A stretch of 64,000 nt of DNA from an uncultured Ruminococcus sp. (GTDB lineage Bacteria; Bacillota; Clostridia; Oscillospirales; Ruminococcaceae): positions 186,001 through 250,000 of the forward strand of contig CADALT010000001.1 of NCBI GenBank assembly GCA_902788785.1, written 5' to 3'. Below the pieces are notes generated by a model that was not told the DNA's origin, did not search any database, and worked only from the letters and a program-made list of their open reading frames with translations. Position numbers and translations under genes: made by a program. Below are positions 8,361 through 17,122 of the stretch, one piece after another; the stretch's first letter is position 1; each line of letters opens with the position of its first letter.

Positions 8361-8389
8361 TTGACATTCAGTCAAAATAATATTATAAT
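8361..8389 (+). promoter_or_regulatory. Promoter of the seven-zinc-ribbon gene
   Basis: TTGACA (8361-8366), 17-base spacer, TATAAT (8384-8389); all near consensus. The start codon is 78 bases further on. Confidence 0.85.
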
Positions 8390-8467
8390 AAAAGTAACCT
8401 AAAAATGAATTTTTGGTTTAATTATTTTGTACGACACTTTATTTGCGATGTCGGGAACGGAGGAGCT

Positions 8468-9460
8468 ATGCTGATATGCAATAAATGCGGTAAAACAATG
8501 CGCCGTGGAAAATTCTGTGTGGATTGCGGAAGTGAACTGTCACAGTTCTTTACAATTAAAACAGACGTGATATCCGATCAGAGTATAGAATGTCCGATCT
8601 GTGGAAAAATGTCCAATAAGGGCAATTTTTGTATTTATTGCGGAATGCCTCTGAAAAATGATAATACTGTATCTCAGGCATCGGCTTTTACTGTAACAGA
8701 ACCTGTACAAGCGCAGCCTACTGTGCAAGTTCAGAATAACCCAACTAAACTTCAATGCGTTGACTGCGGCAAAATACATGACAAGGGTAAGTTCTGTACA
8801 AGCTGCGGAGGAGCATTGCGACCGATAGGTGAAGCCGTTAACGAAATGAAAACTGCATCACAAGCTATTCCTCAACCCGAGCCTGTCGCTGCACCTGCAC
8901 AAAGCCAGGATAATGCCGCTAAACTTCAATGCGTTGACTGTGGTAAAATACATGACAAAGGCAAGTTCTGTACGAGCTGCGGCGGTATGCTAAAGCCTAT
9001 AGATGACCCGACACAGAATGAATTTGCAGCTCAGACTGCCACGATAACCGAGACGGTTGCCCGGGAGAACACGACTAAATTACAGTGCACCGAGTGCGGT
9101 AAAATACATGATAAAGGCAAGTTCTGTACAAGCTGCGGCGGTTCATTAAAGCCAATGGGCACAGCGGAAACATCAGAACCTTCACAGGCGGCTCCTCAGC
9201 CATCTCCTGCTGTTGTATCGCCAACTAGCTCTGCTAATATCCCACAAGCTGAAACTACTGCAAATTCTACCGGTCTGATCTGCCCTACGTGCGGAAAACT
9301 GTTTGAGAAGGGCAAGTTCTGCACCGTATGCGGAACGACACTTGTACCTGCCGAAACAGCCGCACCTGCAGGTGAACAGCCTTTGCATTGTTCAGCCTGC
9401 GGTAAGATCTTTCAGGCAGGAAAATTCTGTACTGTTTGCGGCGGACAGCTTGTCAGATAA
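8468..9460 (+). CDS. Protein of seven tandem zinc ribbons joined by Pro/Ala/Gln linkers
   Basis: 330 residues from an ATG at 8468 preceded by GGAGGAGCT; a start at 8405 would have no ribosome site. Seven double-CxxC units follow the plan CxxCGK-x(4-6)-GKFCxxCG: CNKCGK...FCVDCG, CPICGK...FCIYCG, three nearly identical CVDCGKIHDKGKFCTSCG-type units, CPTCGK...FCTVCG and CSACGK...FCTVCG. The linkers are disordered-looking (PQPEPVAAPAQSQ). There is no signal peptide, membrane helix or catalytic domain. Zinc ribbons of this kind often sit singly at the N-terminus of membrane proteins; a protein made only of them suggests a binding, scaffold or metal-buffering role, which is not proven. Repeats three to five differ very little in DNA, suggesting recent duplication or gene conversion. 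It stands alone between a promoter and a terminator. Confidence 0.85.
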   Translation: MLICNKCGKTMRRGKFCVDCGSELSQFFTIKTDVISDQSIECPICGKMSNKGNFCIYCGMPLKNDNTVSQASAFTVTEPVQAQPTVQVQNNPTKLQCVDCGKIHDKGKFCTSCGGALRPIGEAVNEMKTASQAIPQPEPVAAPAQSQDNAAKLQCVDCGKIHDKGKFCTSCGGMLKPIDDPTQNEFAAQTATITETVARENTTKLQCTECGKIHDKGKFCTSCGGSLKPMGTAETSEPSQAAPQPSPAVVSPTSSANIPQAETTANSTGLICPTCGKLFEKGKFCTVCGTTLVPAETAAPAGEQPLHCSACGKIFQAGKFCTVCGGQLVR

Positions 9461-9496
9461 CGAGGTCAGATCTTCTGAACCATATAAATAAAATTA

Positions 9497-9533
9497 TCCC
9501 CTTATGTCAGATCAATTTTCCGACATAAGGGGA
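9497..9533. terminator. Bidirectional intrinsic terminator between convergent genes
   Basis: Stem TCCCCTTATGTC/GACATAAGGGGA with T's on the plus side (ATTTTTA) and an A/T-rich minus side. It serves the zinc-ribbon gene and the end of the Ter cluster. Confidence 0.85.
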
Positions 9534-9537
9534 ATTT

Positions 9538-10293
9538 TTATCTGTTGAGCAATTCGCCTAAAACTTCAATGACAAATTCGGCAAAATCACCATCGCCACG
9601 ATAAACACTGCGGTTAGGATTTTTCAGCAGCCCATCTAACTCCCGAGGAATGATCGCATGATCTGCTATTTCCAGCATAGGCAGATCAATTGTGCTGTCA
9701 CCTGCGGCAGCTATCAGCGAATGCTCTTCATGCTCGGTCAATCTTTGCAGGGCTTTGCCTTTGTTTATTTTAGGCGGCAGGAAGTAAATCTTACGTCCCG
9801 AAGCCATTACATCCAGTTCTGTTATATGCTCAAAACGTTTCATATAACTATCGACTAAGGAACTGTCGGCACATGAAATGTAGAGATACATCTCATCGAC
9901 TATCCTTACCACATTAAGCTGTGGGTCATCCGACAACTCAGCACGAAGCTTTTTCATAAGTGGCATCAATTCTGCAGCGTAGCGAAGATTTTTCTCACGC
10001 CATGATGTATCCTGTACACCGTTCTCAAACAGCAATGCACCGTTCGTGGTAATAGCTCTTCTGTAGCAGCCATCAGGCAGCTTTATTCTCTCAAACTGTT
10101 CAACCGAACGTGTGGTCAACGGCACAAGTTCAACATTATCAGGCAGAGCGGAAAGCTTATCATAGACCTTTTTGCTCATAAAGCCTTGCTGTTCACCGTT
10201 AAGAAGTTCAACGCACATATCACCGTCACGTTTGTGTTTATAAGAATGTATCAAAGTATTATCAAGGTCGCTTGCCAGTAAAATCTTGCTCAT
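9538..10293 (-). CDS. HAD-superfamily phosphatase of the Ter cluster
   Basis: 251 residues. HAD motif I is LLASDLDNTLIHS near residue 5, motif II is LTTRS near 59, and the end motif is AAGDSTIDLPMLEIAD. The cap and length fit the sucrose-phosphatase/Cof-like branch. HAD phosphatases are part of the Ter-associated biosynthetic module described from comparative genomics, where they are thought to dephosphorylate a nucleotide-like product made with the two PRTases. It is the last gene of the cluster, one base after the StiP-like gene, so it is co-translated with it. Confidence 0.85.
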   Translation of the reverse strand: MSKILLASDLDNTLIHSYKHKRDGDMCVELLNGEQQGFMSKKVYDKLSALPDNVELVPLTTRSVEQFERIKLPDGCYRRAITTNGALLFENGVQDTSWREKNLRYAAELMPLMKKLRAELSDDPQLNVVRIVDEMYLYISCADSSLVDSYMKRFEHITELDVMASGRKIYFLPPKINKGKALQRLTEHEEHSLIAAAGDSTIDLPMLEIADHAIIPRELDGLLKNPNRSVYRGDGDFAEFVIEVLGELLNR

Positions 10294-10294
10294 A

Positions 10295-11350
10295 TCAGTT
10301 ATCCGCCATTGATTTGATAAGTCCGCAGGCTCTGTAATGCTTCAAAGGATATTCTACCAGTTCACAGCCCTTTTCCTCTGCAAGCCTGTACAGATGCCCC
10401 AGATGCTCGTTGTCATCAAGACTGTGTACCAGCATCTTCCAGGGCATACGCCGCAGCAGTACCCTTGTAGCTTCGCCTATGCTGGGCTTTACCAGGTTTA
10501 TATCCGCAATATCAAATTCACGGCAGATCTTCTTGACCTCCTCCATAGCATCAGCTGATGTTTGTACAGTATTATCTGACAGATCAAAGTCTGCAAGATC
10601 AAACTCAGCCTCAACAGTATCAATAAATTTGTATGTAAGATCTTTATGTGCCAGTTCTTTATAGAATACCGCACCATGGAAATCATTATTTCCAATTATA
10701 TCACTTCTCAGGAAAGTTCTGCTTAAAAGTCCCGATACGGTAGAATTAAGACAACTGCTGGCGATCAGGAAATCGTCGTGGGTACCGCACTTTTCCGAAA
10801 TGAATGCAGGGTCGGATAACACTCCCAGACCAGCGCTTACATCAGGATAGTCTTTCATAGCTTCCTCCAGCTGACGAGTGATAGCACCCTTTCCTGTCCA
10901 GCCGTCAATGAACTGTATATCCTTCGGTGAATGCCTTTTAAGAATATAGTTCATGGCATTCTTATCTATACCACGTCCTCTGATGATCGAAATAGTATAA
11001 TGCGCAGTATCCATATTATACTTTCTATCCATATAATGCTTTAAAAGTACACCTATGGACGTTCCTGCCCTTGCAAGAGAAACAAGTACCGCATTCTCAC
11101 CTTTATCCTTATATATAAGCTGTGCCAGCTTAGCGACTGCATCGGCTGTCATTTTACTGTAAAGACCCAAGGCATCGTAAAAGCTTTCCATATACTTTTC
11201 CGATGGCTCATATTCAATGGGCAGCATCTCACAGTAATGCCTGCCGCCCTGTATCAGCTTTTCACGTTCTTCTGTGCTTTGCGGCTGCACCATACCTGTG
11301 ATATCTTTAAGCAGTATAGTAACATCATTTTCTTTATACGAACCAAACAT
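10295..11350 (-). CDS. StiP-like PRTase-family protein of the Ter biosynthetic module
   Basis: 351 residues, matching the family named cysteine protease StiP in databases but interpreted as a phosphoribosyltransferase relative in Ter-cluster analyses. Visible features are GSYKENDVTILLKDITG at the start, VLVSLARAGTSIGVLLKHY (a PRTase-like loop), ISIIRGRGIDKNAM, FIDGWTGKGAITRQL, and DDFLIASSCLNSTVSGLLSR. It probably acts on a PRPP-derived or nucleoside substrate with the next PRTase and the HAD phosphatase. It starts three bases after the PRTase/TRSP stop. The function is inferred from family context. Confidence 0.82.
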   Translation of the reverse strand: MFGSYKENDVTILLKDITGMVQPQSTEEREKLIQGGRHYCEMLPIEYEPSEKYMESFYDALGLYSKMTADAVAKLAQLIYKDKGENAVLVSLARAGTSIGVLLKHYMDRKYNMDTAHYTISIIRGRGIDKNAMNYILKRHSPKDIQFIDGWTGKGAITRQLEEAMKDYPDVSAGLGVLSDPAFISEKCGTHDDFLIASSCLNSTVSGLLSRTFLRSDIIGNNDFHGAVFYKELAHKDLTYKFIDTVEAEFDLADFDLSDNTVQTSADAMEEVKKICREFDIADINLVKPSIGEATRVLLRRMPWKMLVHSLDDNEHLGHLYRLAEEKGCELVEYPLKHYRACGLIKSMADN

Positions 11351-11353
11351 CTG

Positions 11354-12604
11354 TCAGACCCTCTCCACAATAACTTCACTACAGCCATAATATCTGAACA
11401 GACCTGCAAGTTCCTGAACAGCTTCCATGTTTTCGGGAGCAGAGTCAGTAACTATCAATACGCTGTCGTATTCTGCCAGATCGTAAAGAAAAGTCTGTCT
11501 ATCCTTTTCATAAAAGCTTTTAAGCTTATATCCGTTAGTTACAGGATAATCCTCGTCCTCACAGATACCAATGGGACTGCGTGTAGTCGCATGAAATCTG
11601 ACCGATGCATAAGCACCGCTGTTCTCGTACTGTTCCGCAATGATAAGTCCCGGGTACATACACTCTTCCGTACCGATAACAGCAAGACGCCTGCCCGATG
11701 GTATCATCCTTTTATCGTTCGAGATAACACGATCATGTCTTGTGAGGATATTTTCGATGTACTCCCCTATCCTGACACCTGTTCGGGGTGATGCATAATC
11801 CTCGGCTCTTATGAAGTTCACAGCGCTTAATGTATCGGCAGTATTTATTTCAGGCAGCTCGGAAGCACCTCTGATGACCATAGGTGCTACGACCTCGGTG
11901 TAATTGATATTTTCAAGTTTCAGGAGCTGTCTGCAAGCGATACCTCTTTTAGCAAATGCTGCAATATTCTCGTCGCTCATACGGTTAATTATGGACGCTG
12001 CAACAATATGCTTATTTGCAAGCTGAGGGAAAAATGTAATGAGCCTGTCGATCATATTATTAAGGGTCTTGCCTGTGGATAGCTCATCATCAACAAATAT
12101 AACTGTATCCGTGGCATCAAGATCTGCTGCAAACTTGTCAGCTGCAAGCTTCTGCTCGGCTGCATGGCTATGCTCTTCAAGAAACTCTACCCAGCTATCC
12201 ACACCTTCCACATCTTCTCTGGTAGTCTGGTAATAGCGGCAGTCTCTGCCCATACATTCAGCAACAGCAGCGCCTACAGCAGTGGCAGTTTCAGCAAAAC
12301 CGACCACAAGCTTTGCAGACGGAAATTCATCTGAAAGCATAGTACCCAGAGTCCTTAACATTCTCAGGCACTCATTAGGGCTTACAGGAATATGCTTGCC
12401 CTGTAAAGGGTCTACCAGCAGATAGGTACGCTTTGTATTATGAAAACGCTTTGCCAGTTTAAGCAGTTGTTCTTCGCTGTAGGTCTGCTCTCCGTAATAA
12501 CTCTCACTCCATGCTGCGCACGAACCCTCATCAAGATTTATCTCATTAAGATTCATAGCAGCGATAACGGAACTGTTTTTATCTTTAACTATTTCTCTTT
12601 CCAT
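11354..12604 (-). CDS. Phosphoribosyltransferase with C-terminal TRSP domain
   Basis: 416 residues. The PRPP-binding loop is TVIFVDDELSTGKTLNNMID near residue 180, preceded by VVGFAETATAVGAAVAE. The C-terminal domain contains ATTRSPIG, the motif that names the TRSP domain, and LIVTDSAPENME. In Ter-linked biosynthetic modules this PRTase-TRSP protein is paired with the StiP-like protein and the HAD phosphatase, as here. The substrate is unknown. The upstream gap of 176 bases contains two hairpins, so this three-gene group may have its own transcriptional control downstream of the ATPase. Confidence 0.85.
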   Translation of the reverse strand: MEREIVKDKNSSVIAAMNLNEINLDEGSCAAWSESYYGEQTYSEEQLLKLAKRFHNTKRTYLLVDPLQGKHIPVSPNECLRMLRTLGTMLSDEFPSAKLVVGFAETATAVGAAVAECMGRDCRYYQTTREDVEGVDSWVEFLEEHSHAAEQKLAADKFAADLDATDTVIFVDDELSTGKTLNNMIDRLITFFPQLANKHIVAASIINRMSDENIAAFAKRGIACRQLLKLENINYTEVVAPMVIRGASELPEINTADTLSAVNFIRAEDYASPRTGVRIGEYIENILTRHDRVISNDKRMIPSGRRLAVIGTEECMYPGLIIAEQYENSGAYASVRFHATTRSPIGICEDEDYPVTNGYKLKSFYEKDRQTFLYDLAEYDSVLIVTDSAPENMEAVQELAGLFRYYGCSEVIVERV

Positions 12605-12642
12605 ATTTTGTCAACCTTTCATATGAACCATGTTTTATTGAT

Positions 12643-12749
12643 GCAGCTGAGCGTTCCGCTGCGAAACGTTCAGCTGCGCCAGCAAAACCGACGCATATCG
12701 ACCATCTAAAATACGGCTCATCCCCATTACGAAAGTGAGTCGTATTTTA
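12643..12749 (-). repeat. Two consecutive large hairpins between the Ca2+ ATPase and PRTase genes
   Basis: Hairpin one pairs 12643-12655 with 12665-12677 (GCAGCTGAGCGTT/AACGTTCAGCTGC, one G-T). Hairpin two pairs 12707-12720 with 12736-12749 (TAAAATACGGCTCA/TGAGTCGTATTTTA, one G-T). Neither has a clear T-run, so they look more like RNA-processing, stabilising or repeat elements than plain terminators. Confidence 0.6.
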
Positions 12750-12780
12750 TTGATCGTATTATAGTGTGTTCTCTGAGAAC

Positions 12781-15501
12781 TTACTTGCCGCTTACAGAAT
12801 TAGTAACAGCCTTTCTTATCATATCAACAGGTATCATAGTAAGTGCCATCAGAAGAACTATCAGCCAGCCAGTAATGCCAAAGGGCTCACAGCTGAACAT
12901 CTTACCGATCCAGCCAAAGAACTTGAGAGGGATCAGTCCGCAGTTTACGATAACTGCCTGTACTGCGATAATAGCACACATAACTCTCAGGAAACCGGGA
13001 TTAAGGTCAAGTCCCTTGAATATACCGAACTTTTCATCTCTAACGTTAAAGCCGTTAGCCAGTGCGCTGAGAATGAACAGTACGAAATATCCTGTTTTGA
13101 GCTTTTCAATGTTTCCGTCAAAAAGACTCTGACAAAGCAGACCATTTGAAAGATCCTTCATAACATCGCCCATGCTGTGACCTGCTGCAGGGATCAGGAA
13201 GTACAGGAAGCTCATCAGAGTGAGCCAAGCACCCATAACACCGATCTGTATAGCCATAGGCTTACTGATAATGCTTTCGTCTCTTCTTCTGGGCTTTTCG
13301 AGCATATACTTTTCAAGTGCAGGCTCATTACCCAGCATTATAGCACCCAGACCGTCCATTACAAGGTTAACGAACAGCAGGTGTGTTACCTTCAAGGGTT
13401 CTTCGATACCGAAGAAAGGTCCAAGAGCAGAGATAAGAACTGCTGCAACGTTGATGACCAGCTGGAACTTACAGAACTTCAAAATATTATGGTAAATGGT
13501 TCTGCCGTAAAGGATAGCGTCCTTGATGGACTTGAAGTTATCATCGAGGATAACGATCTCGCCTGCTTCCTTAGCAGCTTCTGTACCACTGCCCATTGCA
13601 AAGCCTACATCAGCCTTTTTAAGTGCAGGGCTGTCGTTTACTCCGTCACCTGTCATACCAACAACAAGATTCATTTCCTGACAGAGTCTTACCATTCTGG
13701 ATTTATCTGTAGGCAGAGCTCTTGCGATAACTCTGATATTACCAACGATCTTCTTGACCTCGTCATCAGACATCTGATTGAGTTCAGCAGAAGAAAGAGC
13801 GATATCTTCATCACTTCTGATAAGTCCTGCATCCTTAGCAATAGCCTTTGCAGTTTCAAGACGGTCACCTGTTATCATTACGACCTGAATGCCTGCGTCC
13901 TGAACTTCCTTGATAGCGTCCTTAGCTTCTGCACGGACATCATCACGGATACCTACCAAACCAATGATAACAACGTCGTCGTTGATCTGATTTTCGACCA
14001 TAGGCTTCTCGGAATAACCGAAGGAAAGAACACGCATTGCCTTGTTAGCCAGTGCATCGATCTTTGCGTTGAGAACATCCATATCGATATCCTTGATCTG
14101 ACCATCAGCGTCAAGGTACTTTGTAGCCTTAGCCAGAAGTCTTTCGGGAGCACCCTTATAGAAGGTCTTGCCCAGATTGTCGATCCTGGACTGGCTGAAC
14201 TTATTAGCAGAATTGAAGCCCTGATATGTTGTTACTTCATACTGAGTGTTTTCTTTCAGTGCATTGAAATCTGCCTCACCGATAAAATGCATCAGTGCCT
14301 GGTCTGTAAAGTTACCGCCGATAACATTATGGTTGCCATCGAACAGCGACTGTGTATTCTTACCGATAGCTATATCGAGCATTGTCTTGACTTCATTATG
14401 AGAAGCAAGCTCTTCCATGGGGATAACATTGCCGTCAGCTGTGAAGAACTCAACAACTTCCAGCTTACCCTTTGTGATAGTACCAGTCTTATCACTGAAC
14501 AGCACGTTCAGCGAACCTGCTGTCTCGATACCGACAGCCTTACGAACAAGCACGTTATGGTCAAGCATCTTGCTGGTGTTCTGCATCAGTACCAGCGAGA
14601 TCATCAGCGGCAGACCCTCGGGAACTGCACATACAACGATCAGTATAGCTATAGAAACACCGTCAACGATCTTCTTGATAACTTCTGTTGCACCCATCGC
14701 AAAGAAATCGGAAGGACCGCCTGCCTTAACAATGAAGTAAATTATATAAACGATAGCTATTATGATAGCAGAAACGTAACCAAATATAGAGATCTGGTTA
14801 GCCAGCTTAGCAAGCTTTACTTTCAGAGGTGAATCAGGTTCATCCTCATTCATTTCCTCTGCCATTTTACCCATCATGGTCTTGAGACCAACATTTTTTA
14901 CGGCGAGATAGCCCTCGCCGTCGATACAGACAGCACCTCTGAACAGTGAGTGCTCATCAACGAAGGTATCGCCCGTGATATCAGTGGGCATCTCAAAGCC
15001 GTCTGGAGCAGCTGTTTTCTTGCATTCTTCAGCCTCACCGTTAAGTGCGGAGTTATCGACTTTGATATTTCCGTGGACCAGTATACCGTCCGCAGGTATC
15101 TTATCACCTGACTGGAGAAGTATAAGGTCATCCTGAACAACATCATCGACCTCGATAACATTTGTATTGCCGTCACGGATAGCTTTACACTTATCCTTTT
15201 CAGCACTTTCTTTAAGCTCGATATACTTCTGGTCGCTTGCAACATTTGTTTTTGCAGAAACAAAAGCAACGATCAGAACAGCTACGATAGTACCGATAGG
15301 CTCATAGGGTTCTGCCAGCTTAAAGATCGCCATTACTATCATAAGCGCTGCGATAGCCAGCAGTATCTTGATCATCGGGTCGCTGAAGGTTTCCAGAAAT
15401 TCCTTCAGAAACGTGGTAGGTTCGGCTTCAGGAATGGCATTAGTGCCGTTTTTAGCACGAGATTCCTCGACCTGTTTAGAGGTCAATCCTTTAAATTCCA
15501 T
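12781..15501 (-). CDS. Calcium-translocating P-type ATPase in the Ter cluster
   Basis: 906 residues, full length for the PMCA/SERCA-like P-type ATPases of Firmicutes. The phosphorylation motif is SDKTGTITKGKLE, the membrane Ca2+-site motif is CAVPEGLPLMISLVLM, the hinge is MTGDGVNDSPALKKADVGFAMG, and the actuator loop reads DNSALNGEAEE. About ten membrane helices are visible, in the expected places. It should pump Ca2+ (possibly Mn2+) out of the cytoplasm using ATP. It lies between terD and the biosynthetic genes, and TerD proteins bind Ca2+, so a shared Ca2+-linked stress role is likely (inference). A terminator-like hairpin about 30 bases upstream could attenuate it. Confidence 0.92.
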   Translation of the reverse strand: MEFKGLTSKQVEESRAKNGTNAIPEAEPTTFLKEFLETFSDPMIKILLAIAALMIVMAIFKLAEPYEPIGTIVAVLIVAFVSAKTNVASDQKYIELKESAEKDKCKAIRDGNTNVIEVDDVVQDDLILLQSGDKIPADGILVHGNIKVDNSALNGEAEECKKTAAPDGFEMPTDITGDTFVDEHSLFRGAVCIDGEGYLAVKNVGLKTMMGKMAEEMNEDEPDSPLKVKLAKLANQISIFGYVSAIIIAIVYIIYFIVKAGGPSDFFAMGATEVIKKIVDGVSIAILIVVCAVPEGLPLMISLVLMQNTSKMLDHNVLVRKAVGIETAGSLNVLFSDKTGTITKGKLEVVEFFTADGNVIPMEELASHNEVKTMLDIAIGKNTQSLFDGNHNVIGGNFTDQALMHFIGEADFNALKENTQYEVTTYQGFNSANKFSQSRIDNLGKTFYKGAPERLLAKATKYLDADGQIKDIDMDVLNAKIDALANKAMRVLSFGYSEKPMVENQINDDVVIIGLVGIRDDVRAEAKDAIKEVQDAGIQVVMITGDRLETAKAIAKDAGLIRSDEDIALSSAELNQMSDDEVKKIVGNIRVIARALPTDKSRMVRLCQEMNLVVGMTGDGVNDSPALKKADVGFAMGSGTEAAKEAGEIVILDDNFKSIKDAILYGRTIYHNILKFCKFQLVINVAAVLISALGPFFGIEEPLKVTHLLFVNLVMDGLGAIMLGNEPALEKYMLEKPRRRDESIISKPMAIQIGVMGAWLTLMSFLYFLIPAAGHSMGDVMKDLSNGLLCQSLFDGNIEKLKTGYFVLFILSALANGFNVRDEKFGIFKGLDLNPGFLRVMCAIIAVQAVIVNCGLIPLKFFGWIGKMFSCEPFGITGWLIVLLMALTMIPVDMIRKAVTNSVSGK

Positions 15502-15527
15502 AATTTTAAACTCCCTTACAAAAGTCA

Positions 15528-15602
15528 GAAAAATATACCAATCTCAGTTCGATCATCTCAACGAATCTTATACCGCCGAAAAGCCGATCTGAAATTGGTA
15601 TA
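15528..15602 (-). terminator. Terminator-like hairpin just before the Ca2+ ATPase start (possible attenuator)
   Basis: Arms 15534-15547 and 15589-15602 match over 13 of 14 bases (TATACCAATCTCAG and its partner). On the minus strand the second arm is followed by TATTTTTC, 27-33 bases before the ATPase ATG. The long loop (~41 bases) allows alternative folds. Conditional read-through between terD and the ATPase is plausible. Confidence 0.5.
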
Positions 15603-15661
15603 AGAGACACAAAGCAGACCCTCGTATCTCAATCTCCTCTCACCATCTTCTTTACGGAGCA

Positions 15662-15689
15662 GCAGCAGAGATCTTTAACGCTCTGCTGC
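15662..15689 (-). repeat. GCAGCAGAG/CTCTGCTGC hairpin after terD
   Basis: Nine-base perfect arms with a 10-base loop, just after the terD stop at 15707 on the minus strand. No T-run follows, so it may protect the terD transcript end rather than terminate it. Confidence 0.45.
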
Positions 15690-15706
15690 ATTTCCTATAA
15701 ACGTTT

Positions 15707-16378
15707 TTAAACGCCTTCTTTAACTCCGCCGGTATATCTCTTGGCAAGGTCGGATATACTTCCGTCATTAGTACCCTGACCGATAGCATTGAACTTCCAC
15801 TCATTGCCGTGACGATATATCTCACCGAATACCATTGCTGTTATTCCCGGGTAATCATCAGTCAGATTATACCTGCAGATCTCCTGATTATTTCTAGCAT
15901 CAACCAGCCTGATAAAAGCATTTCGGATCATGCCGAAGTGCTGATTTTTCTGCATAGCATGGTAGATGTTAACAGTAACGACTATTCTGTCATACTGCGC
16001 AGGCACCTGTCCGAGATCAACAACGAGCTGCTCGTCATCGCCCTCGCCTGCACCTGTCAGGTTATCGCCCATATGAACGACTGTGCCTGAATTATGGCGA
16101 AGATTGCCATAATAAACGATATCCGCCTTATTTACAAGTCTGCCGTTCTGCAGCATGAAAGCCGATGCATCACAGTCGATGGTATCGCCGCCAATGCTCT
16201 GCATACCGCCGCTCGTATTGCCGGAGCCGAAGATATTCGAGAAAAATCCTCCGCCCTGCTTGGGCTGCTGAGCATTATTAACTGCTTCATCCCAGCCAAG
16301 ACCTATGATAACTTTTGAAAGACCTGCACTTTCCTTGGAAAGGCTGACCTTCTGTCCTTTTTGCAAACTGATCGACAT
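15707..16378 (-). CDS. terD: TerD-family Ca2+-binding stress protein (first copy from the 3' side)
   Basis: 223 residues. TerD hallmarks are ISLQKGQKVSLSKES at the start, VIIGLGWDEA, a Ca2+-binding acidic stretch (GAGEGDDEQLVVDLGQVP), and a C-terminal [18 protein letters not shown]. Between strands one and two is a Gly/Asn/Ser-rich insert (QPKQGGGFFSNIFGSG) seen in some Firmicute paralogs and absent from the neighbouring copy. TerD proteins bind Ca2+ and are linked to resistance to tellurite, phage, colicins and envelope stress. AAGGAGTG precedes the ATG, 13 bases after the other terD. Confidence 0.93.
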   Translation of the reverse strand: MSISLQKGQKVSLSKESAGLSKVIIGLGWDEAVNNAQQPKQGGGFFSNIFGSGNTSGGMQSIGGDTIDCDASAFMLQNGRLVNKADIVYYGNLRHNSGTVVHMGDNLTGAGEGDDEQLVVDLGQVPAQYDRIVVTVNIYHAMQKNQHFGMIRNAFIRLVDARNNQEICRYNLTDDYPGITAMVFGEIYRHGNEWKFNAIGQGTNDGSISDLAKRYTGGVKEGV

Positions 16379-16391
16379 ATACGATCACTCC

Positions 16392-16973
16392 TTATTCAGC
16401 ATCTATTCCATAATGTCCGCAGAGAGCTGCGAGACCGCCCTGGAAGCCACTGCCTATAGCATTGAACTTCCACTCTGCACCGTTTCTGTAAAGCTCGCCA
16501 ACAACGATAGCTGTTTCGATCGAGAAATCCTCACCGAGATCGTATCTTATCATTTCCTGACCTGTTGTCTGGTCAACGATACGAACGAAAGAATTTGATA
16601 CCTGACCGAAATTCTGTCTTCTGTTGTCAGCATCATATATAGTAACCGTGAAAGCTATCTTGGAGATATTCTGAGGGATAAGGCTCAGGTCGATTATGAT
16701 CTGCTCATCATCGCCATCACCGCCGCCTGTCAGGTTATCACCCATATGCTTTACAGAACCGCTGCTGTGCTCCAGATTACCATAGAAAATGAATTCTTTC
16801 TCGCTGGGACATCTTCCGCTGTCATCCACCATGAACGCAGCTGTGTCCAAGTCAAAATCTGTGCCCGAGTCAAATGCGTTAATGTCCCAACCGAGACCTA
16901 CCATAATGTTCTTCAGGCTGGGGTTGTCCTTTGTCAGACTTACTTTCTGTCCTTTACTAAGATTGATCGGCAT
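16392..16973 (-). CDS. terD: TerD-family Ca2+-binding stress protein (second copy)
   Basis: 193 residues from the ATG at about 16973, which has AAAAGGAGGAGC in front; a start eight codons upstream would lie inside that ribosome site. Hallmarks: [61 protein letters not shown] with the acidic Ca2+ ligands, and [19 protein letters not shown]. It is a closer match to classical TerD/TerE than its neighbour because it has no Gly-rich insert. A strong promoter lies ~80 bases upstream, so the two terD genes can be made separately from telA. Confidence 0.95.
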   Translation of the reverse strand: MPINLSKGQKVSLTKDNPSLKNIMVGLGWDINAFDSGTDFDLDTAAFMVDDSGRCPSEKEFIFYGNLEHSSGSVKHMGDNLTGGGDGDDEQIIIDLSLIPQNISKIAFTVTIYDADNRRQNFGQVSNSFVRIVDQTTGQEMIRYDLGEDFSIETAIVVGELYRNGAEWKFNAIGSGFQGGLAALCGHYGIDAE

Positions 16974-17016
16974 AATATGCTCCTCCTTTTTTATCATCTT
17001 GGTCTTTCGACCTATT

Positions 17017-17034
17017 CAGGTATTTTTATACCTG
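17017..17034. promoter_or_regulatory. Palindrome CAGGTATTTTTATACCTG in the terD leader
   Basis: An 18-base element with perfect 7-base arms (CAGGTAT/ATACCTG) lies between the terD promoter and its ribosome site. It could be an operator or a short RNA hairpin. Confidence 0.4.
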
Positions 17035-17054
17035 TTTCTTTCTCTGTGATACTT

Positions 17055-17083
17055 ATTATAGCAGACAAGTCGATGCTTGTCCA
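17055..17083 (-). promoter_or_regulatory. Internal promoter for terD, overlapped by a dyad
   Basis: Minus-strand TGGACA (17083-17078), 17-base spacer, TATAAT (17060-17055). The spacer is mostly a GACAAG-N6-CTTGTC inverted repeat (17064-17081), a natural site for a regulator. Confidence 0.7.
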
Positions 17084-17122
17084 GCGACAACAAGTGGAAA
17101 TTCCGCAACGGATAGTTGCGAT

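Noticed and set aside
13177-14832. Long open frame (551 codons) on the plus strand
   Set aside because: It is wholly antisense to the Ca2+ ATPase, whose motifs are complete. The antisense protein has a Cys/His-rich, shadow-type composition and no ribosome site.
15502-15706. yybP-ykoY (Mn2+) riboswitch upstream of the ATPase
   Set aside because: I did not find the conserved GGGGAGTAG-type and GCAATGCC-type blocks; only simple hairpins are visible.
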